This document shows, in pieces, positions 1 to 9,757 of a stretch of DNA of 34,661 nt; position 1 is the first letter of the stretch; each line of letters opens with the position of its first letter. The DNA lies in NCBI GenBank assembly GCA_946479985.1, contig CAMLIF010000029.1, forward strand, positions 1 to 34,661, written 5' to 3'. The notes under the pieces are model-generated. The model did not search any database. It was given only the letters and a program-made list of their open reading frames with translations, and was not told the DNA's origin. Source of the DNA: an uncultured Flavobacteriales bacterium. GTDB taxonomy: Bacteria > Bacteroidota > Bacteroidia > Flavobacteriales > Crocinitomicaceae. A program made the translations under genes and the position numbers.

Positions 1-1
1 A

Positions 2-838
2 ACAAGTGCTGGAATGGCTATTCAGGGGCAATACTATTTTTCTGCTGAAAACGGCTCTGTTACATCAGCCACAGCTTTAAACAATCCTTATGAAAACAAT
101 GTGACAGTTGATCATACTCCATTTTTGAATAACGACGTTTTATCAGATGTTATAACCGATACTCACTTCGATAATCCCGATCGTTCTGGCCGATTAATGA
201 CATTCATGGCTCGAATGAGAATGGATGACGGAATTGTTCCCAAAGCCATTGCGTGTAACGAATATGTGGCGGTTTGTATTGATCCGATTACAGAAACTGC
301 TAGTGTTTATGGTGATTATCCAAACTATGATGAATTTGCTTTTTTTCTTCAGCTGAATTGTGAAGAACCAAATAATGATCCTGAAACATGTGTGGTAGGT
401 TCTCCGCTTAATTGGTCCGTAAACAACAATGCCGTTAAGGTGTATAAAGTTCCCGGAACTATGAATGGTACAAATACATTTTCACTCGCAGATTGGTCAA
501 CCGGATCTGGTGGATACTGGGAAGCCTGGTCAGTTTCAAACGGTGTTTTAAACAAAGTTGCAGCTCCTGCTTTAGATTGTAGTCTTGGAATTCAACTTGA
601 AAAAATAGCTGATTTTGAACTTTTCCCGATTCCGGCATCATCCGAAATAATAATTGTTTCGGACAAAGAATTCAGTTACCTGGAAATCATGACTCCAGAA
701 GGAAAAAACATTCAAACACAAGAAATTGCAGGAACGTTGGTTCATTCGCTGGATATAGCGGATTTGCCGGCAGGAGTTTATTTTCTGAAAATAGGATCTT
801 CCGCTGTAGTTTTCGGGCAACGATTCGTGAAGCAATAA
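2..838 (+). CDS. Secreted peptidase S51 / cyanophycinase-like protein with T9SS sorting domain (5' truncated)
   Basis: The frame is open to the left window edge, so the N-terminus is missing. The first complete codons read T-S-A-G-M, which matches the GTSAG nucleophile elbow of peptidase family S51 (cyanophycinase), placing the catalytic Ser at bases 5-7. About 50 residues on, TDTHFDNPDRSGRL resembles the conserved DxHF...R.GRL segment that carries the family's His. The following AIACNEYVAVCID fits the family's next strand. The last ~75 residues (ELFPIPAS... GVYFLKI... RFVKQ) form a type A T9SS C-terminal sorting domain, so the product should be exported across the outer membrane. Known members hydrolyse cyanophycin or act as alpha-aspartyl peptidases; the substrate here is unknown. 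The next gene starts 40 bp downstream with its own -7 box. Confidence 0.75.
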   Translation, partial: TSAGMAIQGQYYFSAENGSVTSATALNNPYENNVTVDHTPFLNNDVLSDVITDTHFDNPDRSGRLMTFMARMRMDDGIVPKAIACNEYVAVCIDPITETASVYGDYPNYDEFAFFLQLNCEEPNNDPETCVVGSPLNWSVNNNAVKVYKVPGTMNGTNTFSLADWSTGSGGYWEAWSVSNGVLNKVAAPALDCSLGIQLEKIADFELFPIPASSEIIIVSDKEFSYLEIMTPEGKNIQTQEIAGTLVHSLDIADLPAGVYFLKIGSSAVVFGQRFVKQ

Positions 839-2887
<2,049 letters not shown>

Positions 2888-4669
2888 TTAGTTTATTAAT
2901 TCTCTTAATTCCAGCTTTTTGATTCGTGAATGAATCGCACCGCGTGTTCTTCCAAAATGGTCGGCTATTACTTTGATCTTAATTCCGTCAAAAAACATTC
3001 TGCTCAATTCTGAATCCGAATCGGCGGTCCAGGGTTTATAAGCGTCTGCATGCGTTTTTCGAATTTCTTCGTAGCTATAAGCTTTTTCCAAAGTCGATTG
3101 CGATTCTGAACCAACGTTCTCGTAACCTTCATTAAGATCAAGTGGTTCTGCAATTTCATTCGGTATTACAATTACATGTTCTGAAGCTTTAAATTCTTTA
3201 GGAACCAATGATTCCGGGATCTTTAAAATGTTTCGCGTCCTGGTAATTGCAACGTATAACAGGTTAATTTCTTCATTTAGTTTTGCAATTCCAATATTTT
3301 CTTTCTCTTTGGTTTCTGAAATCTTTCTCAACTGATCTTCCGTTATAAAATCGTTTATCAGCTCAATTTCATCATACTCCATTCCTTTGCAGCGATGAAC
3401 GGTAGAAAAAACGATTTGAGCCTTGTCTTTTTCATCCTTTTCAACATGCATTTCCTTGAGTGTTTTCAAAAGTCCGGGAATCTCATTACCATAAGTGTGT
3501 ACAATTTTTACCATCATTCCTAGCTGCAGGTCTTCTGTTTTATCAATGTATTCTTCCAGCTCGTTTATATTGCTCATTGATTTGATGAGTTTGTCTTTAA
3601 TTAGATATCGTTTGGAATTATACAGATTGAGCACATCATATAGCGAAGCACCTTCATCGGCGTAGGTGTACGAGTGAATGTTTCCTTCAAAGTAAATGTG
3701 TTTGATGTCTGTATCTTCGGAAATACATTCTATGGCTCTCATCAATAATCCGAGATTGGAACGGGCAATTATGGCTTTGGTATTTGAGTCTGTGGAAACG
3801 CCGCTTCCGATTATTTGCAGGGGTTCATAGGTGTTTATGAGTTTTTTGAAGTTTAGGACTTCACCCGCTAAATCAGCTATTTGCTGAGGGAAACGAAAAC
3901 TGGTTGAAAGAAAATGCGGAGAGAATCCCGTCCTTTCAAGTGAATTTATTGCATAACGCCATCCATAAATTTGCTGATGAGTATCGCCAACAATTACTTT
4001 TGTTGCATTTTGTTTGAGAAATACATCCAGCATTGCAGGTGACGCGTCTTGTCCTTCATCAAACAGAATGTAATCATAATTCAAATCCGGATTCGAAAGC
4101 TGGAATTTTTTGAGGTAGAAATCGTGTGTAATCTCAATTTTTCCGGTCGACATTAATTGCCAGAATACTGATGCCTGATTCACTATATAGTTATAGTGAT
4201 TGAACGCAAAACTGCGTGCTTTCCTATCGTTCAATGTGTCCAAATAGTTTGTTTCTGTCAGTTCTTTTTTGTTGCTGTTGCAATAGCACGACATGAACTT
4301 CAGGATGTGATTGGCCAGTACATATTCATTGTGTTTTTCACCTGAATTACTGATGTTCAGTATTTCGGTAAGTTCGTGTATTTGATAACCCTGATTTCTG
4401 ACTTTATAGCCATTTCTGAAAACCATGTGTCTGTATGCCAGAGAATGGGCGGTTTCTACTTGCACATTCTGTAAGTTTTTCTGAGAGAATTTCTTGATAG
4501 CATCCAGTTTTACTGATTTGTTGAATACCAGATAAAGAATTTTACTTTTCGCTGGTCGTGAACCCGCATATTCTATAACGGTAGTGGTTTTTCCTGATCC
4601 GGCAACGGCATTTATTTTAAGGTCTCCGGCCGACCCGATAATAAGCTTTTGTTCATTTGTTAATTTCAT
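2888..4669 (-). CDS. Superfamily 1A (UvrD/FBH1-like) DNA helicase with C-terminal helix-turn-helix
   Basis: ATP-dependent DNA helicase, 593 aa. Visible motifs: Walker A AGSGKTT with K27; LVFNKSVKLDA and TAHSLAYR (about 47-80), typical of the FBH1-like branch; Walker B DEGQD (204-208); motif III GDTHQQIYGWR (228-238); motif IV STSFRFP (255-261); motif V VHRCKGMEYDE; and motif VI LYVAITRTRN. The last ~45 residues (W..DSDSELSRMFFDG ... IADHFGRTRGAIHSRI) look like a DNA-binding HTH that tests 'SANT/MerR-like' spacing. I see no nuclease domain. It is oriented against both neighbours, ligA and dapA, and converges on ligA stop to stop. Known relatives dismantle recombination intermediates or act in phage and defence contexts; the role here is not determined. 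Confidence is high for the helicase family and moderate for the FBH1 link. Confidence 0.9.
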   Translation of the reverse strand: MKLTNEQKLIIGSAGDLKINAVAGSGKTTTVIEYAGSRPAKSKILYLVFNKSVKLDAIKKFSQKNLQNVQVETAHSLAYRHMVFRNGYKVRNQGYQIHELTEILNISNSGEKHNEYVLANHILKFMSCYCNSNKKELTETNYLDTLNDRKARSFAFNHYNYIVNQASVFWQLMSTGKIEITHDFYLKKFQLSNPDLNYDYILFDEGQDASPAMLDVFLKQNATKVIVGDTHQQIYGWRYAINSLERTGFSPHFLSTSFRFPQQIADLAGEVLNFKKLINTYEPLQIIGSGVSTDSNTKAIIARSNLGLLMRAIECISEDTDIKHIYFEGNIHSYTYADEGASLYDVLNLYNSKRYLIKDKLIKSMSNINELEEYIDKTEDLQLGMMVKIVHTYGNEIPGLLKTLKEMHVEKDEKDKAQIVFSTVHRCKGMEYDEIELINDFITEDQLRKISETKEKENIGIAKLNEEINLLYVAITRTRNILKIPESLVPKEFKASEHVIVIPNEIAEPLDLNEGYENVGSESQSTLEKAYSYEEIRKTHADAYKPWTADSDSELSRMFFDGIKIKVIADHFGRTRGAIHSRIKKLELRELIN

Positions 4670-4882
4670 TTCGTAGTGGTTTTGAATGTGTTTGAAAAGT
4701 GGTTCGTTATTTAAATATAAGGAAAATGTGAAGCTATTTGGATGTGTTTTTTCATTTTTTTTACCTCAAAATTTTTATTTAACTGAAAGTTAAATATTCT
4801 ATTTTCCAATTCTTTCTGTGTCGTTTGAACCCGAAAATACTTAACTTTGCACCCATTATTTAAACAATAATCCGTATTCAAA
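4670..4882. promoter_or_regulatory. Divergent intergenic region with candidate promoters for the helicase gene and dapA
   Basis: This 213-bp AT-rich spacer separates two divergent genes. On the + strand TAACTTTG at 4842-4849 matches TAnnTTTG and sits 33 bp before the dapA ATG. On the - strand TATATTTA (4712-4719) is a weaker -7-like box 43 bp before the helicase ATG. I find no gene, RNA or strong hairpin in it. Confidence 0.45.
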
Positions 4883-5764
4883 ATGAATCAATTCAAAGGC
4901 TCCGGAGTTGCACTTGTTACTCCGTTTTTAGCAGATATGTCGATTGATTATCCAGCATTGCGCCGCCTGGTGCGTGAGCAAATTGCCGGGGGAATCAATT
5001 TTCTGGTTGTGCAGGGTACAACCGGTGAATCACCAACACTAACAGTCGATGAAAAGAAGAAGGTGCTGGAAACGGTTCAGGAAGAAAACAATGGTGCTCT
5101 TCCGATCGTGTACGGAGTTGGAGGAAATGATACTTTAGCGGTTGTTGAGGCGTTCAAAAATATTCCTTCTGGTGTTGACGGAATTCTTTCAGTTGCGCCC
5201 TATTATAACAAACCTATTCAACGCGGATACGTGGCGCATTACAAAGCCCTTGCCGAGGCAACGGATTTACCGATTATCATGTATAATGTTCCCGGAAGAA
5301 CTGGTTCTAACATGACGGCAGAAACAACTTTGGAACTTGCCGAAGTGAAAAATCTTGTAGCAATGAAAGAAGCCTCCGGGAATATGGAGCAGATCATGGA
5401 AATTATTCGCTGCAAGCCGGCTGATTTCCTTTTGCTTTCCGGCGATGATGCGATTACGCTTCCAATTATTGCGGTTGGTGGAGAAGGAGTGATTTCTGTT
5501 GTGGCAAATGCTTTTCCGGCTCATTTTTCTCAAATGGTTGCCGCATCATTGAAAGGCGATTTAACAACTGCCCGTAAATTGCATTATGATTTGCTTCCGA
5601 TTACCAAATTGTTCTTTGCTGAAGGAAACCCGGGTGGAGTAAAAATTGCTCTGGAAGAACTTGGCTGGATGGCACCACACATGCGTTTACCATTGGTTCA
5701 GGTATCTGAAGGGTTGAAAAAACAGATCATTTCCGAAACAGGTAAACTGGCAATTTTGAGCTAA
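4883..5764 (+). CDS. dapA: 4-hydroxy-tetrahydrodipicolinate synthase DapA
   Basis: Cytoplasmic lysine/diaminopimelate pathway enzyme that condenses pyruvate with L-aspartate semialdehyde through a Schiff base. At 293 aa it is the standard length. The TIM-barrel signatures are intact: GTTGES with T46 and T47, MYNVPGRTG with catalytic Y134, and AMKEASG with Schiff-base K162 (E. coli T44/T45, Y133, K161). A -7 box at 4842-4849 supports this start. A perfect 10-bp palindrome (GCTAATTAGC, 5760-5769) overlaps the stop codon, but without a T-run. In Flavobacteriales dapA is often found between ligA and bamD, so its position here after ligA is expected apart from the intervening helicase. Confidence 0.97.
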   Translation: MNQFKGSGVALVTPFLADMSIDYPALRRLVREQIAGGINFLVVQGTTGESPTLTVDEKKKVLETVQEENNGALPIVYGVGGNDTLAVVEAFKNIPSGVDGILSVAPYYNKPIQRGYVAHYKALAEATDLPIIMYNVPGRTGSNMTAETTLELAEVKNLVAMKEASGNMEQIMEIIRCKPADFLLLSGDDAITLPIIAVGGEGVISVVANAFPAHFSQMVAASLKGDLTTARKLHYDLLPITKLFFAEGNPGGVKIALEELGWMAPHMRLPLVQVSEGLKKQIISETGKLAILS

Positions 5765-5816
5765 TTAGCAGTATTTTGTCAAGTTTTATTTAGATTCGCA
5801 TACTATTTTACTTTCT

Positions 5817-6677
5817 ATGAAAAAAAATACGATACTCTTTAGCGCGGCAATATTGCTTTTGTCGGCATGTGGCGGAGAAGAAAAAAAGACAGTTGATCAG
5901 GAAGATCAGGAAACGAAAAACACCGAAGTTCTGGTTGATTACAATATTCCTTCTCCTTCAGATCAGTTCAAGCTGATTGCCGATATGGGAGTTGAGAAGA
6001 ATACAGCCATAATGCACGATCCTAAAGATGCTGACCTGTATACAAATTCTGCTCAAAAAGCATTGAATTTTGGTGTTTACACTGCTGATGTGGCGTATTT
6101 AACAGCCTTCGATGAAACGAATCAATACCTAAGTTATTTCGGAAAACTGGAGAAACTTGGTAAAGATATTGGTGTGGCACAGGTTTTCGGAACCGAACTT
6201 GGTGAAATGGCTAAGAAATGGGACGGAAATGCCGATTCATTATTCCGTTTATCTGACAAAACATACAATCAAACATTTCGTCGTTTAATTGAAATTGATA
6301 AAGGTTCTGAACTTTCCTTAATGCTCGTTGGCGGATGGATCGAATCAATGCATCTGATGATTGGCAGTTCAAAAGGATTCGGAAAATCAGCGAAATTGGA
6401 TCAGGCAATTGCAGATCAAAAGATTGTGGCTGAAAATTTATTGGAGTTTTTAGTGAGTTACAAAGACAACGCTGAAGTTGCTGAGTACTCAAAAGAAATC
6501 AAGGAAATTATTAAAATTTACGATGGATTGTCATGCTCTTCCGGTGAAACTACTGTTGGAAATAACAATGGAAAGCTAACGTTTTCCGGAGGTTCCGAAT
6601 GTAAGTTGACCGATAAATGTTTCAAAGAACTTTCTGTGAAAGTAGCTTCAGTTCGTAAAAAAATTATTTCAATTTAA
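5817..6677 (+). CDS. Putative outer-membrane or periplasmic lipoprotein, function unknown
   Basis: The 286 aa product has a lipoprotein signal peptide with lipobox LLSAC (Cys18), followed by a Glu/Lys-rich linker and a mainly helical body containing FGVYTADVAYLTAFDETNQYL and a LxKLGKDIGVAQVF segment. I recognise the general type from Bacteroidota genomes but no characterised family. Two Cys residues near the C-terminus (in SGGSECKLTDKC) could form a disulfide. The next gene starts 12 bp after the stop, suggesting co-transcription. A weak -7-like TAGATTCG lies at 5791-5798. Confidence 0.85.
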   Translation: MKKNTILFSAAILLLSACGGEEKKTVDQEDQETKNTEVLVDYNIPSPSDQFKLIADMGVEKNTAIMHDPKDADLYTNSAQKALNFGVYTADVAYLTAFDETNQYLSYFGKLEKLGKDIGVAQVFGTELGEMAKKWDGNADSLFRLSDKTYNQTFRRLIEIDKGSELSLMLVGGWIESMHLMIGSSKGFGKSAKLDQAIADQKIVAENLLEFLVSYKDNAEVAEYSKEIKEIIKIYDGLSCSSGETTVGNNNGKLTFSGGSECKLTDKCFKELSVKVASVRKKIISI

Positions 6678-6689
6678 TTCATCCCAATC

Positions 6690-7181
6690 ATGAAAGGAAT
6701 TATTACACTCGCAGTATTTTCTTTGTTTACAACAATGTATGCACAGTGTCCGTCTGTTGAAACGATCCACAAAGAACACCTTAAAATGGCTGCCAAGGAA
6801 ACTCAAAAGTTTTACGTGAGTTCTCAGTCGGCAACAGGAAATATTACATCAGATAAAACGTACGAAATGTCGTTTATCGCTCAGCCTGGAACAGATTACC
6901 GTTTAACAACCAAAGCAGCGGCAGGTTCGTCAGGTTCAATCAGTTTTGAGATCTACGAAATGTCAGGTGATGCGAAAGTGGTGAATGGTGTTGAGTCACA
7001 TAAGAAAACGAAAAAGGTGCTTACGAATTCTGCATCTGCAGGGAAAGAGTCTTTGGAGTTCTCAACAGACAAGACTCGTAAAATATTTGTTGCTGTAACA
7101 TTAACAGGCGGCGAAAAAAGCAAGCCGGTTTGTGTTGGGGTTCTGGTGGAAAGCAAAAAATCAACAAAACTAGGTTTGTAA
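6690..7181 (+). CDS. Small secreted protein, function unknown
   Basis: The 163 aa product has a Sec signal peptide (MKGIITLAVFSLFTTMYAQ, cleavage after AQ expected). The mature part is rich in Ser, Thr and Lys and looks beta-stranded (FIAQPGTDYRLTTKAAAG, TDKTRKIFVAVTLTGGE), so a small periplasmic beta-sandwich is plausible. No known domain is recognised. It lies 12 bp behind the lipoprotein gene and is followed after 29 bp by a rho-independent terminator, so the two genes probably form a bicistronic unit. Confidence 0.8.
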   Translation: MKGIITLAVFSLFTTMYAQCPSVETIHKEHLKMAAKETQKFYVSSQSATGNITSDKTYEMSFIAQPGTDYRLTTKAAAGSSGSISFEIYEMSGDAKVVNGVESHKKTKKVLTNSASAGKESLEFSTDKTRKIFVAVTLTGGEKSKPVCVGVLVESKKSTKLGL

Positions 7182-7210
7182 GTAGCAAACAACTTTATAT
7201 AACATTTAAT

Positions 7211-7244
7211 AAAGCCTCGTACCTTTACGGGGCTTTCTTCTTTT
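7211..7244 (+). terminator. Rho-independent terminator, overlapping a candidate promoter of the next gene
   Basis: AAAGCCTCGTA and TACGGGGCTTT form a hairpin around a CCTT loop, followed by a T-rich tail that runs up to the ATG at 7245. The loop region also contains TACCTTTA (7220-7227), one base away from the TAnnTTTG -7 consensus. Confidence 0.8.
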
Positions 7245-8249
7245 ATGACTGTAGCAAAAACAATTTGGAATAGCGTCAAGGATGCTGAAAACATAGTAAT
7301 AACAGCGCACAAATCGCCTGATGGTGATTCGATTGGTAGTTCATTGGCGTTAAAGCATTTTTTGACCAAAATGGGATTAAATGCAAGTGTTGTCCATCCG
7401 GATGCCGCACCTGAATTTTTGCGCTGGGTTCCGGGGCAGTCGGAAATTATTGTTTTTGAAGAAAACGAGAAATTAGCTGTTGAACTTATTCAGGCAGCAA
7501 ATATTATTTTTTGCCTGGATTACAATCACCCGAGCCGTGTTGGAGAACAAATGCAGGGAGCATTGGAAAAAGCTTCGGCAGTTAAGATTATGATTGATCA
7601 TCACCTTGATCCGGCCGATTTTTGTTTGTATGCAATCTCAAATCCTAAAACCTGCTCTACAGCACAATTGATCTATCAGTTTATCGAAGATATTGAATTG
7701 CTTGATGTTCTGGATCCTTTAATCGGACAATGTGTTTACCTCGGAATAATGACTGATACAGGGTCTTTCAGATTTCCTTCTGTAGAATCAAAAACGCATC
7801 ATATCATTGCTCATTTGATAAGTGCTGGCGTTAATCACAGTGCTATCCACGAAGCTATTTATGACACGAATACAATTGATAAAATTCGTTTGAAAGGATA
7901 TTGCATGTCGGAGAAACTGGTTTGTTTACCCGATTTACCGATTGCCTATGCTTCCATGACAGCCGATGAATTACTTCGCTTTAATGCTCAAAAGGGAGAT
8001 ACAGAAGGATTGGTGAATCAAATTCTTTCGATCCAGGGAATTAAAATGGCTGTTTTCTTCGCAGAGAAAGATGGAAAGATCAAAATCTCTTTCAGATCTA
8101 AAGGCGAATATGTGGTAAATGAATTGGCTGGTGCACATTTTAGCGGCGGCGGACATGCTTATGCTTCCGGCGGAGTAAGTTCGGATGATATGACAACAAC
8201 AATTGATCGGTTTGTAACAAACGTCAAAAATTTCATTCCCGTATCATGA
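7245..8249 (+). CDS. nrnA: DHH/DHHA1 phosphoesterase, NrnA-like (nanoRNase / pAp phosphatase)
   Basis: Cytoplasmic Mn-dependent phosphoesterase of the DHH superfamily, predicted to degrade 2-5 nt RNAs and/or dephosphorylate 3'-phosphoadenosine 5'-phosphate. The 334 aa protein has the metal motifs AHKSPDGDSIGS (D26, D28), CLDYNHP (D92), the DHH triad IMIDHH (118-120) and TDTGSFRFP (about 171-179). The C-terminal DHHA1 domain has the GGGHAYASGG nucleotide loop (301-310). The ATG directly follows the T-tail of the upstream terminator, so its transcript must start within or read through that hairpin. It overlaps gldI by ATGA, indicating translational coupling. The NrnA/GldI pairing is one I recall from other Flavobacteriia. 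Confidence 0.93.
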   Translation: MTVAKTIWNSVKDAENIVITAHKSPDGDSIGSSLALKHFLTKMGLNASVVHPDAAPEFLRWVPGQSEIIVFEENEKLAVELIQAANIIFCLDYNHPSRVGEQMQGALEKASAVKIMIDHHLDPADFCLYAISNPKTCSTAQLIYQFIEDIELLDVLDPLIGQCVYLGIMTDTGSFRFPSVESKTHHIIAHLISAGVNHSAIHEAIYDTNTIDKIRLKGYCMSEKLVCLPDLPIAYASMTADELLRFNAQKGDTEGLVNQILSIQGIKMAVFFAEKDGKIKISFRSKGEYVVNELAGAHFSGGGHAYASGGVSSDDMTTTIDRFVTNVKNFIPVS

Positions 8250-8755
8250 AAAAGTTAATCTGTTTTATTTCAATTACTGTATTAGTTTCCTGTAATGAGG
8301 AGCCGGCTAAGAAAACTCCGGAATGGAATACAGAAAAATCCATCAAAATGAACGAGGAACTTGCTGAAGAGCAGGATCTGGACATTGATCTGTTTCTGGC
8401 AAAGTACGAAAGCAAAGAAATCATAAAAACAGGTTCGGGCCTTCGATATATTTTGATGAAATCTTCTACCGGAGAACAGGCTAAATCGGGCCGGGAAGCG
8501 TTTGTTTCTTATTCAGTTCAGTTGCTTGACGGAACTGAGGTTTATAAAACATCCGAAGATGAATTGGATGTTTTTGATGTTGACAATAGTCAAATTGAGT
8601 CGGGAATCCATGAAGGAATCAAACGGATGAAAGTAGGTGAGAAGGCAATACTGGTATTTCCGAGTCATCTCGCTCATGGGTTGATCGGAGATATGCATAA
8701 AATCCCGCCGCTTTCACCATTGGTTGTAGAAATTGAATTAATTGAATTGAAATAA
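8246..8755 (+). CDS. gldI: FKBP-type peptidyl-prolyl isomerase lipoprotein, GldI-like
   Basis: The 169 aa lipoprotein (lipobox LVSC, Cys16) carries one FKBP domain over about residues 55-169 (VSYSVQLLDGTEVY ... GIHEGIKRMKVGEKAILVFPS ... IPPLSPLVVEIELIEL). GldI of Flavobacterium johnsoniae is a lipoprotein FKBP needed for gliding, thought to help fold periplasmic or outer-membrane proteins. Several usual FKBP active-site positions look changed: the Trp of the PGW motif is His here, and the AYG Tyr is His. Catalytic activity is therefore uncertain. The 4-bp overlap with the DHH gene and the second FKBP lipoprotein starting 1 bp downstream indicate one operon. Family is firm; assignment to GldI is moderate. 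Confidence 0.8.
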   Translation: MKKLICFISITVLVSCNEEPAKKTPEWNTEKSIKMNEELAEEQDLDIDLFLAKYESKEIIKTGSGLRYILMKSSTGEQAKSGREAFVSYSVQLLDGTEVYKTSEDELDVFDVDNSQIESGIHEGIKRMKVGEKAILVFPSHLAHGLIGDMHKIPPLSPLVVEIELIELK

Positions 8756-8756
8756 T

Positions 8757-9656
8757 ATGAAAAACATGAAATGGTTAATTGGCTGTTTGATGCTATTGAG
8801 CTTGTCGGCTTGTGTTGAAGAAACGGTTGTAGAGGATAAACCAAAAGGCGAAACTACTCGTTCTGATTCCGGGCTTTCCAAGTTTGAGCAGGCAATTGAG
8901 CCTAAAGACCAGATTGTAGACAAAAAGAAATTTCTGAATGGAATTCAAATCCAATGGTTTGAAAAAGGAAAGGGGGAGCCGCTTCAGGCAGGAAATGTTT
9001 ACGAATTAAACTACAAAGTAAAACTGGAAAACGGAACTATTGTAGATGGGAACCATCTCTTGAAAAAAGAAATGATCCCTTTTTTACTGGGTTACAGTAT
9101 GCAGACTCCGGGTTGGGATATTGCAATGACCGAATTGCATGAAGGTGATTTTGTTGAGATTTATCTTCCGGCAAAATTTGCCCGTGGCGAAAAAGGTATT
9201 CCGGGAGTTATCCCGCCAAATTCTCCCAACATCATTTTTATGCGCGTAGGAAAAAAAATAAACCCGATTAAGACAGAAAAAGGTGTGAAAGTATGGGTAT
9301 TTGAACGCAATAAAGATTTGAAAGACTATAAAATCGGGACGAATTCTGAAGTTGCAATTGCGTATTTCGTAGGAACAAAAACCAACCCGCGTTATGACAA
9401 CAGTTATCAGCGAAATCAGCCGTTTACATTCAGAATGACTGATGCTTCACTGATTCCAGGATTAAAGATCGGACTAAAAGATATTCAGCTTTTTGATAAG
9501 TGTTTGGTGCTTGTTCCCGCTTCTCAGGCATACGGGGCAAGAGGCTATGTTGATTTGGTAAAACCGAACGAAGAACTGGTTTATGAATTGTTTATCACTG
9601 ATGTTGACCGAAAGAGTGTTGAGGTGTTAAAACGCATTGAAAAAATGAAGCATTAA
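8757..9656 (+). CDS. Lipoprotein with two FKBP-like domains
   Basis: The 299 aa product has lipobox LSAC (Cys19). Two FKBP-like units follow. The first, about residues 75-165, has NVYELNYKVKLENGTIVDG, a TPGWDIAM segment retaining Trp, and VIPPNSPNIIFMRV. The second, about 190-290, has EVAIAYFVGTKTN, LIPGLKIGLKDIQ with Leu in place of Trp, and SQAYGARGYVDLVKPNEELVYELF, which keeps the AYG Tyr. Each unit therefore keeps a different part of the classic active site. It starts 1 bp after gldI, so the two are probably made together and may act as periplasmic or outer-membrane chaperones. No gene name is justified. Confidence 0.87.
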   Translation: MKNMKWLIGCLMLLSLSACVEETVVEDKPKGETTRSDSGLSKFEQAIEPKDQIVDKKKFLNGIQIQWFEKGKGEPLQAGNVYELNYKVKLENGTIVDGNHLLKKEMIPFLLGYSMQTPGWDIAMTELHEGDFVEIYLPAKFARGEKGIPGVIPPNSPNIIFMRVGKKINPIKTEKGVKVWVFERNKDLKDYKIGTNSEVAIAYFVGTKTNPRYDNSYQRNQPFTFRMTDASLIPGLKIGLKDIQLFDKCLVLVPASQAYGARGYVDLVKPNEELVYELFITDVDRKSVEVLKRIEKMKH

Positions 9657-9690
9657 CCTTTTTTTAGACTTCACTTAGTTATAAATGGTT

Positions 9691-9698
9691 TATCTTTG
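9691..9698 (+). promoter_or_regulatory. -7 promoter box for the M23 peptidase gene
   Basis: TATCTTTG matches TAnnTTTG. Transcription would start around 9703-9706, giving a leader of about 52-55 nt that is unusually GC-rich and foldable. No convincing -33 TTG is visible. Confidence 0.5.
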
Positions 9699-9705
9699 CC
9701 GCCGA

Positions 9706-9746
9706 GCCCATTAAAACGGGTAGGTGAAGACGCCGAAAAACCCCGT
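9706..9746 (+). promoter_or_regulatory. Structured 5' leader (nested stem-loop) before the M23 peptidase gene
   Basis: ACGGG (9716-9720) can pair with CCCGT (9742-9746), enclosing a second stem GGTG (9723-9726) with CGCC (9731-9734) around an AAGA loop. An alternative upstream pairing, GCCC (9706-9709) with GGGT (9718-9721), would compete with the outer stem. The segment stands out in an AT-rich genome. I do not recognise it as a known riboswitch class. Confidence 0.4.
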
Positions 9747-9757
9747 AACAAGAACTG

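Noticed and set aside
6953..7369. 138-codon minus-strand open frame across a terminator
   Set aside because: It crosses the 7211-7244 terminator and two real genes and shows no protein-like features.
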